Of a stretch of 38,863 nt of DNA, positions 1 to 8,456 are shown piece by piece. The DNA comes from an uncultured Verrucomicrobiota bacterium. GTDB taxonomy: Bacteria > Verrucomicrobiota > Verrucomicrobiia > Verrucomicrobiales > Verrucomicrobiaceae. Made by a program: the position numbers and the translations under genes. The first letter of the stretch is position 1. Each line of letters begins with the position of its first letter. The notes under the pieces are model-generated. The model worked only from the letters and a program-made list of their open reading frames with translations. It did not search any database and was not told the DNA's origin. Location: contig CAINXC010000190.1 of assembly GCA_903854655.1 (NCBI GenBank), positions 1-38,863 of the forward strand, given 5' to 3'.

Positions 1-46
1 AGGTCTTCAATCTGTTGGGGAGTCAGGTCCAGTGAGATCACACAAG

Positions 47-358
47 CTAAACGCACAGCTTAATCTGAATATTTAACTGCACTCTTTCATTTTGAAAGTT
101 TGTGATGCGCGCGAGTATAAAAGCCTTCAACAGGCAAGTGAGCCTGATGCTCACATCGACATGTGCCATTGTCGCAGGCGAGTGCATTACCACCTGGCCG
201 TTGATGAACTCCGCCTTCATGGAGGGCGTGATTTCATCATAGAACTTCCGGCGACGCTGCTCCTCTTCGGCCCTCAAACGCGCAATCCGGTCCACAATCG
301 CGGGCATGGCCGGCGATTCCAGAATGGCGTTGATGGCATCCTCTTCGGTGATCGTCAT
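47..358 (-). pseudogene. Truncated Uma2-family (DUF820) endonuclease-like protein
   Basis: The first ~78 residues resemble the N-terminal half of Uma2/DUF820 proteins, restriction-endonuclease-fold proteins of unclear role that are common in Cyanobacteria and PVC bacteria. The clearest stretch is FYDEITPSMKAEFINGQVV followed by MHSP at about residues 40-61, the usual K-A-E-hydrophobic-hydrophobic-x-G start of the fold. After LLKAF (about residue 80) the similarity stops abruptly and an AT-rich, unrelated tail runs to a stop at residue 103. Family members are usually about 180-200 residues, so the C-terminal half with the remaining catalytic positions is missing. I infer a 3-prime deletion remnant; a short functional variant is less likely. 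The window edge lies only 46 bases beyond the stop, so the missing half could not lie intact between. No Shine-Dalgarno precedes the ATG at 358. Confidence 0.6.
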
Positions 359-403
359 TGAGGTGACACCATGCCAGATCGGGTGGCTGTTGTCAAAACC
401 GCC

Positions 404-1690
404 TCAGAGCCCCCGCAGCGCCTTCGCCATCACCTCCGCCGTGCGCGCAATGTCATCTGGGCTGTGCGCGAGGGAGATGAAGCCGGTTTCGTACTGTGAA
501 GGCGCGATGTAAACGCCGTCGTCCAGGCAGGCGTGGAAGAACTTGCGGAAGGCCGGGATGTCGCTGGTTTTTGCGTCGGTCAGGTTGTGCACGGGCGTTT
601 CGGTGAAGAACAGGCAGAACATGCTGCCCTTGCGATACCACTGGTAGTTGCGGCCGGTGGCTTTGAGGGCGTCCAGCACGGCATCTTCCATGATCTGGCC
701 AAGCTGCTCCAGGTGCGCGTAGCCGTTTTGCTTCTCCATTTCGCGAAGCTGCGCCAAACCCGCCGCCATCGCCAGAGGATTGCCGCTGAGCGTCCCGGCC
801 TGGTACACGGGGCCGTCCGGCGCCAGCATGTCCATGATGTCCGCGCGTCCGCCAAAGGCGCCCACGGGAAGGCCGCCGCCAATCACCTTGCCCATGGCCG
901 TCAGGTCCGGTATCAGGCCCTCAAGCTCCTGGACGCCGCCTTTGGCCAGCCGGAAGCCGGTCATGACCTCATCAAAAATCAGCAGGGAGCCGTGTTTCTT
1001 CGTGATGTCGCGCAGCGCCTGCAGGTAGCCCGGCTGCGGCAGGATCAGCCCCGCATTGGCCGGGTAGCTCTCCACGATGATTGCCGCGATCTCGTGGCCG
1101 CGCTGGTCGAACAGCTCTTCGAGCGCCGCCACATCGTTGTAGGGCAGCACAGTGGTCAGTTCCGCGTAGCTTGCTGGAATGCCCGCGCTGTCCGGCTTGC
1201 CATTGGTCAGGGCGCCGCTGCCCGCCGCCACCAGCAGAGCATCGACATGACCGTGGTAGCAGCCGTCGAACTTCACAATCCGGTCCCGCCCCGTGAACCC
1301 GCGCGCCAGGCGCACGCAGCTCATCGTGGCTTCCGTGCCACTGTTGCACAGGCGCACCTTTTCCACGCTCGGCACCCATTCGCACACCAGCTTGGCCATC
1401 TCCACCTCGTAGGGGTTGGGGATGCCGAAGCTGACGCCGTCCTTGGCTGCGCTGTGAATCGCCTCGATCACGCACACCGGCGCGTGCCCCAGAATCGCCG
1501 GCCCCCAAGTGCCAACGTAGTCGATGAGGTCCTTGCCATCCACATCCCAGATGCGCGAGCCCTTGGCCCGGCGCACGAAGAACGGATCGCCCCCCACACC
1601 GCGAAAGGCGCGCACGGGCGAGTTGACGCCCCCGGGAATGTATTGCTTGGCGGCGGCGAACAGCTTGGCGGAAAGTGGACCTTGGCTCAT
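404..1690 (-). CDS. hemL: Glutamate-1-semialdehyde 2,1-aminomutase
   Basis: HemL converts glutamate-1-semialdehyde to 5-aminolevulinate, the second step of the C5 route to haem and other tetrapyrroles; it is a cytosolic PLP enzyme of the class III aminotransferase fold. The 428-residue length is normal. The start [16 protein letters not shown] (about 24-39), [14 protein letters not shown] (117-130), FDEVMTGFR (239-247) and [18 protein letters not shown] with the Schiff-base lysine at K268 are all present. The segment [12 protein letters not shown] differs mildly from the usual EPVAGN-type wording. It lies 94 bases downstream of the A-type Fe-S carrier on the same strand and may have its own promoter (TAAAAT at 1700-1705). 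The pairing suits an organism that needs haem for the CxxCH protein encoded elsewhere in the window. Start chosen because the N-terminus matches the family. Confidence 0.96.
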   Translation of the reverse strand: MSQGPLSAKLFAAAKQYIPGGVNSPVRAFRGVGGDPFFVRRAKGSRIWDVDGKDLIDYVGTWGPAILGHAPVCVIEAIHSAAKDGVSFGIPNPYEVEMAKLVCEWVPSVEKVRLCNSGTEATMSCVRLARGFTGRDRIVKFDGCYHGHVDALLVAAGSGALTNGKPDSAGIPASYAELTTVLPYNDVAALEELFDQRGHEIAAIIVESYPANAGLILPQPGYLQALRDITKKHGSLLIFDEVMTGFRLAKGGVQELEGLIPDLTAMGKVIGGGLPVGAFGGRADIMDMLAPDGPVYQAGTLSGNPLAMAAGLAQLREMEKQNGYAHLEQLGQIMEDAVLDALKATGRNYQWYRKGSMFCLFFTETPVHNLTDAKTSDIPAFRKFFHACLDDGVYIAPSQYETGFISLAHSPDDIARTAEVMAKALRGL

Positions 1691-1699
1691 GGGAGGGCG

Positions 1700-1705
1700 A
1701 TTTTA
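1700..1705 (-). promoter_or_regulatory. Candidate -10 box of hemL
   Basis: The minus strand reads TAAAAT, followed by nine bases (CGCCCTCCC) and the hemL ATG. No Shine-Dalgarno is present between them. If the box is used, the 5-prime leader would be only a few bases or absent. No convincing -35 hexamer was found. This is inference from motif and spacing only. Confidence 0.3.
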
Positions 1706-1784
1706 AACGGCCCGGAGCGGATGTCGAATGCCTTGCGTGGCCAGGAAGCTGTCGCGGAACGAGGAAACGAACAGGAAGTTCGTT

Positions 1785-2156
1785 CTACGCCGCGAAGCTT
1801 TCGCCGCAGGAGCAGGTTACCACGGCATTGGGGTTTTTCACCTTGAAGCCGCCCTGTTGAAGGTCGTCGCTGAAGTCGAGTTCGGAGCCGGAGACAAAGA
1901 GGGCGCTTTTGGGGTCGATCACAACGCGGACGTCGTGGGTGACGACCATGATGTCGCGGTTGGCGGGGCCGTCCACGAGGTCCATCTTGTACTGGAGGCC
2001 GGAGCAGCCGCCGCCGACGACGGCGACGCGCAGGGCACCGTGCTCGGCGCGGCCCTGCTTGGTGAGCAGGCCGGTGAGCTTGGTCGCGGCGTTGGGCAGC
2101 ACCTTGATGAGTTTTTCGTTGCCGAGTTTGTAGTTGACGGCGGGGGCTTCGGTCAT
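1785..2156 (-). CDS. A-type iron-sulfur carrier protein (HesB/IscA/SufA/ErpA family)
   Basis: A-type carriers bind an Fe-S cluster or iron and hand it to client apoproteins during cluster assembly. The 123-residue protein has the three conserved cysteines: C51 in VVGGGCSGLQYKM and C115/C117 in TCSCGESF near the C-terminus. The rest also fits, for example DPKSALFVSGSELDFSD in the middle. The serine between the last two cysteines is a small departure from the common CGCG wording. Which subtype (IscA, SufA, ErpA) cannot be settled from one sequence, and no isc or suf genes lie nearby. It is divergent from the transglutaminase gene at 2256 and precedes hemL on its own strand. There is no Shine-Dalgarno; a -10-like TATACT sits nine bases before the ATG. 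Confidence 0.92.
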   Translation of the reverse strand: MTEAPAVNYKLGNEKLIKVLPNAATKLTGLLTKQGRAEHGALRVAVVGGGCSGLQYKMDLVDGPANRDIMVVTHDVRVVIDPKSALFVSGSELDFSDDLQQGGFKVKNPNAVVTCSCGESFAA

Positions 2157-2165
2157 GATGGGCTG

Positions 2166-2171
2166 AGTATA
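2166..2171 (-). promoter_or_regulatory. Candidate -10 box of the A-type carrier gene
   Basis: TATACT on the minus strand, then nine bases (CAGCCCATC) and the ATG at 2156. The spacing is the same as the hemL box. A poor -35 match (GTTTAC) lies 17 bases further upstream. Would give a nearly leaderless mRNA. Confidence 0.35.
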
Positions 2172-2244
2172 GGCCGTGGAGGCGGAACGTAAACAGGTTC
2201 AACGAAGAACGACGCCCGCTCCTCATGGCACGCTATTTGCAAAG

Positions 2245-2250
2245 AAGGAG
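2245..2250 (+). promoter_or_regulatory. Ribosome binding site of the transglutaminase-DUF2126 gene
   Basis: AAGGAG with a five-base spacer (CCCGA) before the ATG at 2256. It is one of the few clear Shine-Dalgarno sequences in the window and fixes this start. Confidence 0.75.
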
Positions 2251-2255
2251 CCCGA

Positions 2256-5200
2256 ATGTCCATCCATGTAGCCCTCCATCATCGCACCAGTTACAGCTAC
2301 GACCGCCCGGTCGAATTGGGCCCTCAAGTGATCCGGCTGCGGCCGGCCCCTCACTGCCGCACCCGCATCCTGGGGTATTCGCTGAACGTTGAGCCCAAGC
2401 CGCATTTCCTGAACTGGCAGCAGGACCCGCAGTCGAACTATCTGGCGCGGCTGGTGTTCCCGGAGAAGACGACGAAATTCAGCGTGACGGTGGACGTGGT
2501 GGCGGAGATGGCGGTGTTCAACCCCTTCGACTTCTTCCTGGAGCCGGAGGCGGAGAAGTTCCCGTTTGAGTACGACCACGTTCTCGATCACGAGCTGGAA
2601 CCGTTTCAATTGAAGTGCGAGCTGACGCCGCATTTCCGCTCCTATCTTTCCGACGTGCGCACGGACATCCTGGGTGCGGCGTACGAGTGGAAGCCGGGCG
2701 ACAGCCCCGACCCGCGTGCCCGCACAATTGATTTTCTGGTGGCCGTGAACCAGAAGGTGTCGCAGGACATCAGCTACCTGATCCGCCTGGAACCAGGGGT
2801 GCAGACACCGGAGGAGACACTGGCCAACGGCAGCGGCTCATGCCGGGACAGCGCCTGGCTGCTGTGCCAGGTGCTGCGGCACTGCGGTCTGGCTGCGCGC
2901 TTCGTCAGCGGCTACCTGATCCAGCTCGCGCCGGATGTGAAGTCGCTGGACGGCCCGAGCGGGCCGGAGAAGGACTTTACGGATCTTCATGCCTGGTGCG
3001 AAGTTTACCTGCCGGGCGCCGGCTGGGTGGGCATGGATGCCACCAGCGGTCTGATGGCGGGGGAGGGGCATGTGCCGCTGGCCTGCGCTCCAGACCCCAC
3101 CAGCGCCGCCCCGATCACGGGCGCGGTGGAAAAGAGCGAGGTGACCTTTGATTTCGACATGCACATCACCCGCGTGCACGAGTCGCCGCGTGTGACGCTG
3201 CCCTACAGCGATGAGCAGTGGGCGGAGATCGAGGCCCTGGGCCATCGTGTGGACGGGGATCTGAAGCAGCATGACGTGCGCCTGACGATGGGCGGGGAGC
3301 CGACGTTCATCTCCATCGACGACTTTGATGGCGCGGAGTGGAACAGCGTGGCGATGGGGCCGATGAAAGGGAAGCTGGCGGACGAGCTGCTGCGGCGCCT
3401 GCAAAGCCGGTTCGCGCCCGGGGCTTTCCTGCACCACGGCCAGGGCAAGTGGTATCCTGGCGAGCAACTGCCGCGCTGGTCCTATGGCTGCTACTGGCGC
3501 AAGGACGGCCAGCCGCTCTGGGATGATGTGACGCTGTTCGCCGACTCCAACAAGGACTACGGCATGACGGACAAGGAGTCCGGGCGCTTTATGACGGCGC
3601 TGGCGGCACGGCTGGGCATTGATTCGCAGTGGATCATGTCCGCCTATGAGGACGTCCTGTACTACCTGTGGCGCGAGAAGCGGCTGCCGGTGAATGTCGA
3701 TCCCCTGGACAGCAATCTGGAGGATGCGCAGGAGCGAGATCGGCTGATGAGGGTGTTTTCGGCGGGGATTGGCTCCGTGGTGGGTCATGCCCTGCCTGTA
3801 CAGCGTCGCCAAGCGAACGGTCTGGCCTTCTGGGCGAGCAGCCCGTGGTTCCTGCGTCATGAACGGCTGAACCTTATTCCAGGTGATTCCGCCATGGGCT
3901 ATCGCCTGCCGCTGGACTCGCTGCCTTACGTGTCAAAAAAGGACCACCCGTACATCTACGAAGTCGATCCGCTGGCACCGCGTGGGCCCTTGCCGGTGCG
4001 CCCGGCCTTTGATCCGCAGTTGTTCATCCGGGCCGGGGCAGACGTGGGCAATCCACGGTCGATCGGGCTGATGGAAGAAGACAGGGGTGCCGTCGAGAAG
4101 GAGTCGGAACCGCTCAGGGACCACAGCCTTCCGCCTCCTGTGCAGGGCCAGTCCACGCCGGAAATCGTGCGCACCACCCTGTGTGTGGAGCCACGTAAGG
4201 GTCGGCTCCATGTGTTCATGCCGCCGGTGGAGAAACTGGAGGACTATCTCGATCTCATCACGGCGGTGGAAGACACCGCGCGCCATCTGGAGATGCCGGT
4301 GCTGATCGAAGGCTACACGCCGCCCTATGATCCGCGCCTCAATGTGCTCAAAGTGACCCCTGACCCGGGCGTCATTGAAGTTAACGTGCAGCCAGTGGAA
4401 ACCTGGGATGAAATGGTGAACAACACCACCATCTTGTACGAGGAGGCGCGCAGCGTGCGCCTCGGCACGGAGAAATTCATGGTCGATGGGCGCCACACCG
4501 GCACCGGAGGCGGCAACCACATCGTGATCGGCGGTGCCACGCCTGCGGACAGCCCGATGCTGCGGCGACCGGACGTGCTGCGCAGCCTAGTTACCTACTG
4601 GCAGCATCACCCCGCGCTGTCCTACCTGTTCTCCGGCCTGTTCATCGGCCCCACGAGCCAGGCTCCGCGCATTGACGAAGCGCGCAACGATTCGCTGTAC
4701 GAGCTGGAGGTGGCGTTCGGCCAGGTGCCGGAGTTTGCCAATGTGCCGCCGTGGCTGGTGGACCGGCTGTTCCGCAACCTGCTCATCGACAGCACGGGCA
4801 ACACCCACCGCGCCGAATTCTGCATCGACAAGCTTTATTCGCCAGACAGCGCCACCGGCCGCCTTGGCCTGCTGGAGCTGCGGGCCTTTGAGATGCCGCC
4901 GCACGCAAGGATGAGCCTCACCCAGCAGCTTCTGCTGCGGTCGCTGGTCGCGCGCTTCTGGCAGGAGCCGTATTCGAAGCCTCTGGTGCGCTGGGGCACG
5001 GACATTCACGACCGCTGGATGCTGCCGCACTTCATCTGGCAGGACATGGAGGATGTGGTCGCTGACTTGCAGGCTTTCGGCTATCCGATGAAATCGGAGT
5101 GGTTCGCACCGCACCAGGAGTTCCGCTTCCCGTTTGTGGGTGATCATGACCTGCGCGGCCTGCACCTGGAATTCCGTCATGCCCTGGAACCCTGGCATGT

Positions 5201-5666
5201 GCTGGGCGAGGAAGGCGGCGCCGCAGGCACCGTGCGCTATGTGGACAGCTCCGTGGAGCGCATGCAAGTGAAGGTCACCGGCGCGATTGACACCCGGCAC
5301 ACCATTCTGTGCAACGGTCATGCCCTGCCGCTGCAACCCACGGGGGTGAACGGCGAATATGTGGCCGCCGTGCGCTACCGTGCCTGGCAGCCCGGTTCCT
5401 GCCTGCACCCCACGGTGGGAGTTCACAGCCCGCTCACCTTTGACGTGCTGGACACCTGGAACGACCGGGCCATTGGCGGGTGCAGCTACCACGTGACCCA
5501 TCCGGGCGGCCTGAGCTACACCACCTTCCCGATCAATGCCTTCGAAGCCGAGAGCCGCCGCCTCTCCCGCTTCTTCCGGCATGGCCACACTGGCGGGCGT
5601 CTCACCGCGCCCAAGCCGCAGGTGAACCCGGAGGCCCCCTGGACACTGGATTTGCGGGCGGTTTAG
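2256..5666 (+). CDS. Transglutaminase-like protease fused to DUF2126 putative amidoligase
   Basis: Large cytosolic two-part protein of 1136 residues with no signal peptide. Residues ~1-300 are a bacterial transglutaminase-like module: N-terminal beta domain (opening MSIHVALHHRTSYSYDRPVE), then a papain-like core with a complete triad, C196 in GSCRDSAW, H245 in LHAW and D261 in GMDAT. From about residue 340 (RLTMGGEPTFISIDD) to the end is DUF2126, which Pfam describes as a putative amidoligase. Such proteins are full length at about 1100 residues, so this copy is intact. It opens a three-gene run with an ATP-grasp/alpha-E fusion (107 bases later) and a second transglutaminase. Established work on amidoligases (Iyer, Aravind and colleagues) links this set to formation and breakdown of peptide-like amide bonds; substrate unknown. 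Start fixed by the AAGGAG at 2245. Confidence 0.93.
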   Translation: MSIHVALHHRTSYSYDRPVELGPQVIRLRPAPHCRTRILGYSLNVEPKPHFLNWQQDPQSNYLARLVFPEKTTKFSVTVDVVAEMAVFNPFDFFLEPEAEKFPFEYDHVLDHELEPFQLKCELTPHFRSYLSDVRTDILGAAYEWKPGDSPDPRARTIDFLVAVNQKVSQDISYLIRLEPGVQTPEETLANGSGSCRDSAWLLCQVLRHCGLAARFVSGYLIQLAPDVKSLDGPSGPEKDFTDLHAWCEVYLPGAGWVGMDATSGLMAGEGHVPLACAPDPTSAAPITGAVEKSEVTFDFDMHITRVHESPRVTLPYSDEQWAEIEALGHRVDGDLKQHDVRLTMGGEPTFISIDDFDGAEWNSVAMGPMKGKLADELLRRLQSRFAPGAFLHHGQGKWYPGEQLPRWSYGCYWRKDGQPLWDDVTLFADSNKDYGMTDKESGRFMTALAARLGIDSQWIMSAYEDVLYYLWREKRLPVNVDPLDSNLEDAQERDRLMRVFSAGIGSVVGHALPVQRRQANGLAFWASSPWFLRHERLNLIPGDSAMGYRLPLDSLPYVSKKDHPYIYEVDPLAPRGPLPVRPAFDPQLFIRAGADVGNPRSIGLMEEDRGAVEKESEPLRDHSLPPPVQGQSTPEIVRTTLCVEPRKGRLHVFMPPVEKLEDYLDLITAVEDTARHLEMPVLIEGYTPPYDPRLNVLKVTPDPGVIEVNVQPVETWDEMVNNTTILYEEARSVRLGTEKFMVDGRHTGTGGGNHIVIGGATPADSPMLRRPDVLRSLVTYWQHHPALSYLFSGLFIGPTSQAPRIDEARNDSLYELEVAFGQVPEFANVPPWLVDRLFRNLLIDSTGNTHRAEFCIDKLYSPDSATGRLGLLELRAFEMPPHARMSLTQQLLLRSLVARFWQEPYSKPLVRWGTDIHDRWMLPHFIWQDMEDVVADLQAFGYPMKSEWFAPHQEFRFPFVGDHDLRGLHLEFRHALEPWHVLGEEGGAAGTVRYVDSSVERMQVKVTGAIDTRHTILCNGHALPLQPTGVNGEYVAAVRYRAWQPGSCLHPTVGVHSPLTFDVLDTWNDRAIGGCSYHVTHPGGLSYTTFPINAFEAESRRLSRFFRHGHTGGRLTAPKPQVNPEAPWTLDLRAV

Positions 5667-5710
5667 AAAGGCACTGTCAGCAGCGGCAGAGGATGGGTTG
5701 CAGATGATGC

Positions 5711-5799
5711 TTGTGACTTGTTCTGTTTCGAGTGCCGGGTGTGGTTGATGTGAAAAAAGTCACAACGTGGTCATGTCCTCCCCTGGACTCCCGGCACTC
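5711..5799 (+). promoter_or_regulatory. Interleaved inverted repeats around the start of the ATP-grasp/alpha-E gene
   Basis: Two exact inverted repeats interlock: TTGTGAC (5711-5717) with GTCACAA (5759-5765), and GAGTGCCGGG (5730-5739) with CCCGGCACTC (5790-5799). The second arm of the longer pair lies inside the coding region, and the start codon at 5773 sits between arms. A smaller hairpin, TGTGA/TCACA, is also possible at 5749-5764. The order of the arms allows a pseudoknot or mutually exclusive stems. Regulation of translation is inference only. Confidence 0.3.
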
Positions 5800-8415
5800 A
5801 ACCTGCTACCAGAGGCATTCACCAAAACCCCGCCACCATTGCAGTCCACCATTCAGGTTCAATCATCCAGTTCCAGCGAGGGGCCGGCGCGCAACCGATT
5901 GTGGCGCGACTACCAGCCCATCGGATCGCTTTATGACGAGGTGATCGACGGCACCGGCGCAATGCGGGGGCATTATCGCACCCTGATGGGCGGTCTGGAG
6001 GCAATGGGCGTGGATGAACTCCAGCGCCGCTGCGACACCGCGCGGCGGTTCATTCAGGAGCAGGGGGTCACCTACAACGTCTATGATGATCCGCAGGGCA
6101 TGGAGCGGCCCTGGGAGCTGGACCCGATTCCCCTGCTTATTCCCGCCGACGAGTGGCGCACCTTGGAAAAGGCGCTCGTACAGCGGGCGCTTCTGCTCAA
6201 TGCAGTGCTGGCGGACTGCTATGGCGGGCAGAAGCTGATCCAGGGCGGCTGGCTGCCGCCGGGGGCCGTGCTTTCCAATCCCGATTTCCTGCGGCCGTGC
6301 CATGGGATAAGACCGGCGGGGGATATGTTCCTCACGTGCTACGCCGTGGATCTGGCGCGGGCCGCCAACGGGCAGTGGTGGGTGATTTCGGACCGCACTC
6401 AGATCCCCACCGGCGCGGGCTACACCCTCGCGAACCGCCTGGTGACTTCGCGTGTGCTGCCGGAGGCCTTCCGCGACGGCAATGTGCTCCGTCTGGCTGG
6501 TTTTTATACGGCGATGCGCGCCTCCCTGGCACGGCTTGCCTCGCGGCGCACCGACGACCCGCGCATTGTAGTGCTCACGCCCGGGCCATACAACGAAACC
6601 TATTTTGAACAGGCCTATCTGGCCCGCTACCTGGGTTATTCGCTGGTGGAGGGGCAGGACCTGACTGTGCGCGACGGGCGTGTGTTCCTGAAAACGCTCA
6701 GCGGCCTGGAGCCCGTCGATGTGATCCTGCGGCGGGTGGACGATGATTTTTGCGATCCGCTGGAACTGCGCAACAACTCGATGCTGGGAGTTCCAGGGCT
6801 GGTGGAGGCGCTGCGATCCGGCACCGTGGCGGTCGCGAATGCCCTGGGCAGCGGCCTGATGCAGAGCCCGGCGTTCATGTCGTTCCTTCCCGGCATCTGC
6901 AAGCACCTGTTCGGTGAAGACCTGAAGCTGCCGTCCATCGCCACCTGGTGGTGCGGGCAGAAGCCGGCGGAGAGCTATGTGCTCGACCATTTTGACTCCC
7001 TGTTCATCAAGCCCGCGTACCGTTCCAAGGCCAAGGGCATGCAGCCCGGCACCGCCCTCACGGACGCCGAGCGGCAGGAGCTGAAGAAGCACATCCAGTT
7101 TCAGCCGCACCTCTACGTGGCCCAGCAGCATGTGGAGCTGTCTTCCGCCCCTACCTTCATCGAAGGCAGGCTTGTCCCGCGACCGGTGGCCATGCGCGTG
7201 TACCTGGTGCCGGGAGAAAATGGCTATCACGTGATGCCAGGCGGCCTGGCGCGCATCGGACCGCAGGACGGTGCGCGAATGATTTCGATGCAGCGCGGCG
7301 GGTCGAGCAAGGATGTGTGGGTGATCAGCGAAGGTCCGGTGCCGGAAGTCACGCTGCTCAACCGCAGCGCCGATGCGATCCAGCTTCGCCGCACCGGCAA
7401 CAACCTGCCCAGCCGCGTGGCGGACAACCTCTTCTGGCTTGGCCGCTATGCCGAGCGCGCCGAATGCACCGCGCGGCTGCTGCGCAGTTCGCTGATCCGC
7501 CTCAATTCCGAAAGCGGCGGCAGCGCCGTTGCCTTGCTCGAGCCCTTCCTGCAAACCTTGGAAGCCCAGGGCCAGCTGCCCGCAGGCGGCGCGGGCAAGC
7601 TGCTGAGAATCAATGCAGAGGCTCTCGAAGCCGAGCTGATCAACCTGATCCTGGACCGCAAGAAGACCGGCAGCCTGCGCAGCATCGCGGAGAACCTCCA
7701 GCGCCTCGGGATGCAGGTGCGTGACCGCACTTCGAACGACTACTGGCGCGGTCTGGCGATGCTTGAGGAGGGCATCGTGCAGGGTGCCAATGCCAAGGAG
7801 TTTCTCATTGGCGACGCCATTGTGCTGCTGAACCAGGTGCTGCTGCATGTCGCCGCCCTGCACGGCCTGGCCAATGAAAACATGACGCGGGCGCAGGGCT
7901 GGCGTTTCCTCGACATGGGGCGCCGGGTGGAGCGTGGCATCTACTTCAGCAGCTTCCTGGGCAAGTCGCTGCGCTCGACCATGGCGGAAAGCCCGAGCAC
8001 GCTGGAAGCCGTCCTGGAAATGGCCGACAGCACCATCACCTACCGCAGCCGCTACAATCTGCTGCCGCACATCGCCGCCGTGTACGACCTAGTGCTGCTC
8101 GATGATGCGAACCCTCGCTCGCTGGTGTTCCAGTTCCTCCAGCTCAGCAAGCACTTTGATCGCCTTCCGGCTGAAACCGCCGCGCTGCCCAGCCCGGGCC
8201 AGCGCATTCTCATCGAGGTCCTGGCAAAACTTCGCCTCACCGACCCGATGGAGCTGGCAGGCCAGAGCAAGGCGCTCTCCAGCACCACCCTCGCCTCCAC
8301 GCTGACGCACGTTGAGCGAGCCCTGCCACGCCTGTCCGATGCGCTGGCGGTCAGTTACTTTGCTCATTCGTCCATCTCCCGGGCCGGGAGCATTTCCATT
8401 GGGGCAGACAGTTGA
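5773..8415 (+). CDS. Circularly permuted ATP-grasp and alpha-E fusion protein
   Basis: The 880-residue cytosolic protein joins two families often encoded separately. Residues ~30-510 are the circularly permuted ATP-grasp (DUF404/DUF407): MRGHYRTLMGGLEAMG, then TYNVYDDPQGMERPWELD, NPDFLRPCHG and FIKPAYRSKAKG. Residues ~545-860 are the alpha-E domain (DUF403), beginning LPSRVADNLFWLGRYAERAE. The ATP-grasp half is expected to make an amide bond through an acyl-phosphate; alpha-E is a helical partner of unknown role. The gene follows the transglutaminase-DUF2126 gene and runs into the next transglutaminase, so one transcript is likely. I chose ATG 5773; a GTG two codons earlier (5767) is equally in frame and there is no clear Shine-Dalgarno. 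The first ~35 residues look poorly conserved, so the true start could be later. Confidence 0.92.
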   Translation: MSSPGLPALNLLPEAFTKTPPPLQSTIQVQSSSSSEGPARNRLWRDYQPIGSLYDEVIDGTGAMRGHYRTLMGGLEAMGVDELQRRCDTARRFIQEQGVTYNVYDDPQGMERPWELDPIPLLIPADEWRTLEKALVQRALLLNAVLADCYGGQKLIQGGWLPPGAVLSNPDFLRPCHGIRPAGDMFLTCYAVDLARAANGQWWVISDRTQIPTGAGYTLANRLVTSRVLPEAFRDGNVLRLAGFYTAMRASLARLASRRTDDPRIVVLTPGPYNETYFEQAYLARYLGYSLVEGQDLTVRDGRVFLKTLSGLEPVDVILRRVDDDFCDPLELRNNSMLGVPGLVEALRSGTVAVANALGSGLMQSPAFMSFLPGICKHLFGEDLKLPSIATWWCGQKPAESYVLDHFDSLFIKPAYRSKAKGMQPGTALTDAERQELKKHIQFQPHLYVAQQHVELSSAPTFIEGRLVPRPVAMRVYLVPGENGYHVMPGGLARIGPQDGARMISMQRGGSSKDVWVISEGPVPEVTLLNRSADAIQLRRTGNNLPSRVADNLFWLGRYAERAECTARLLRSSLIRLNSESGGSAVALLEPFLQTLEAQGQLPAGGAGKLLRINAEALEAELINLILDRKKTGSLRSIAENLQRLGMQVRDRTSNDYWRGLAMLEEGIVQGANAKEFLIGDAIVLLNQVLLHVAALHGLANENMTRAQGWRFLDMGRRVERGIYFSSFLGKSLRSTMAESPSTLEAVLEMADSTITYRSRYNLLPHIAAVYDLVLLDDANPRSLVFQFLQLSKHFDRLPAETAALPSPGQRILIEVLAKLRLTDPMELAGQSKALSSTTLASTLTHVERALPRLSDALAVSYFAHSSISRAGSISIGADS

Positions 8416-8456
8416 TTGGCCGGCCACCACACGCATACACTTTTCCGACTCCCGTT

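Noticed and set aside
1..41. A reading frame on the minus strand from GTG at 39-41 (ISLDLTPQQIED) running off the edge
   Set aside because: Too short to identify and without a ribosome binding site; it could be the start of a small antitoxin-like gene, but only 13 codons are visible.
533..1846. 437-codon plus-strand open frame
   Set aside because: Antisense shadow of hemL; His/Arg/Ala-rich composition and no family resemblance.
2840..3151. Further short open frames inside the cluster and elsewhere
   Set aside because: All lie within confirmed genes in other frames and have shadow-like composition.
5863..8070. 735-codon minus-strand open frame
   Set aside because: Antisense to the well-supported ATP-grasp/alpha-E gene; composition is that of a shadow frame in high-GC DNA.
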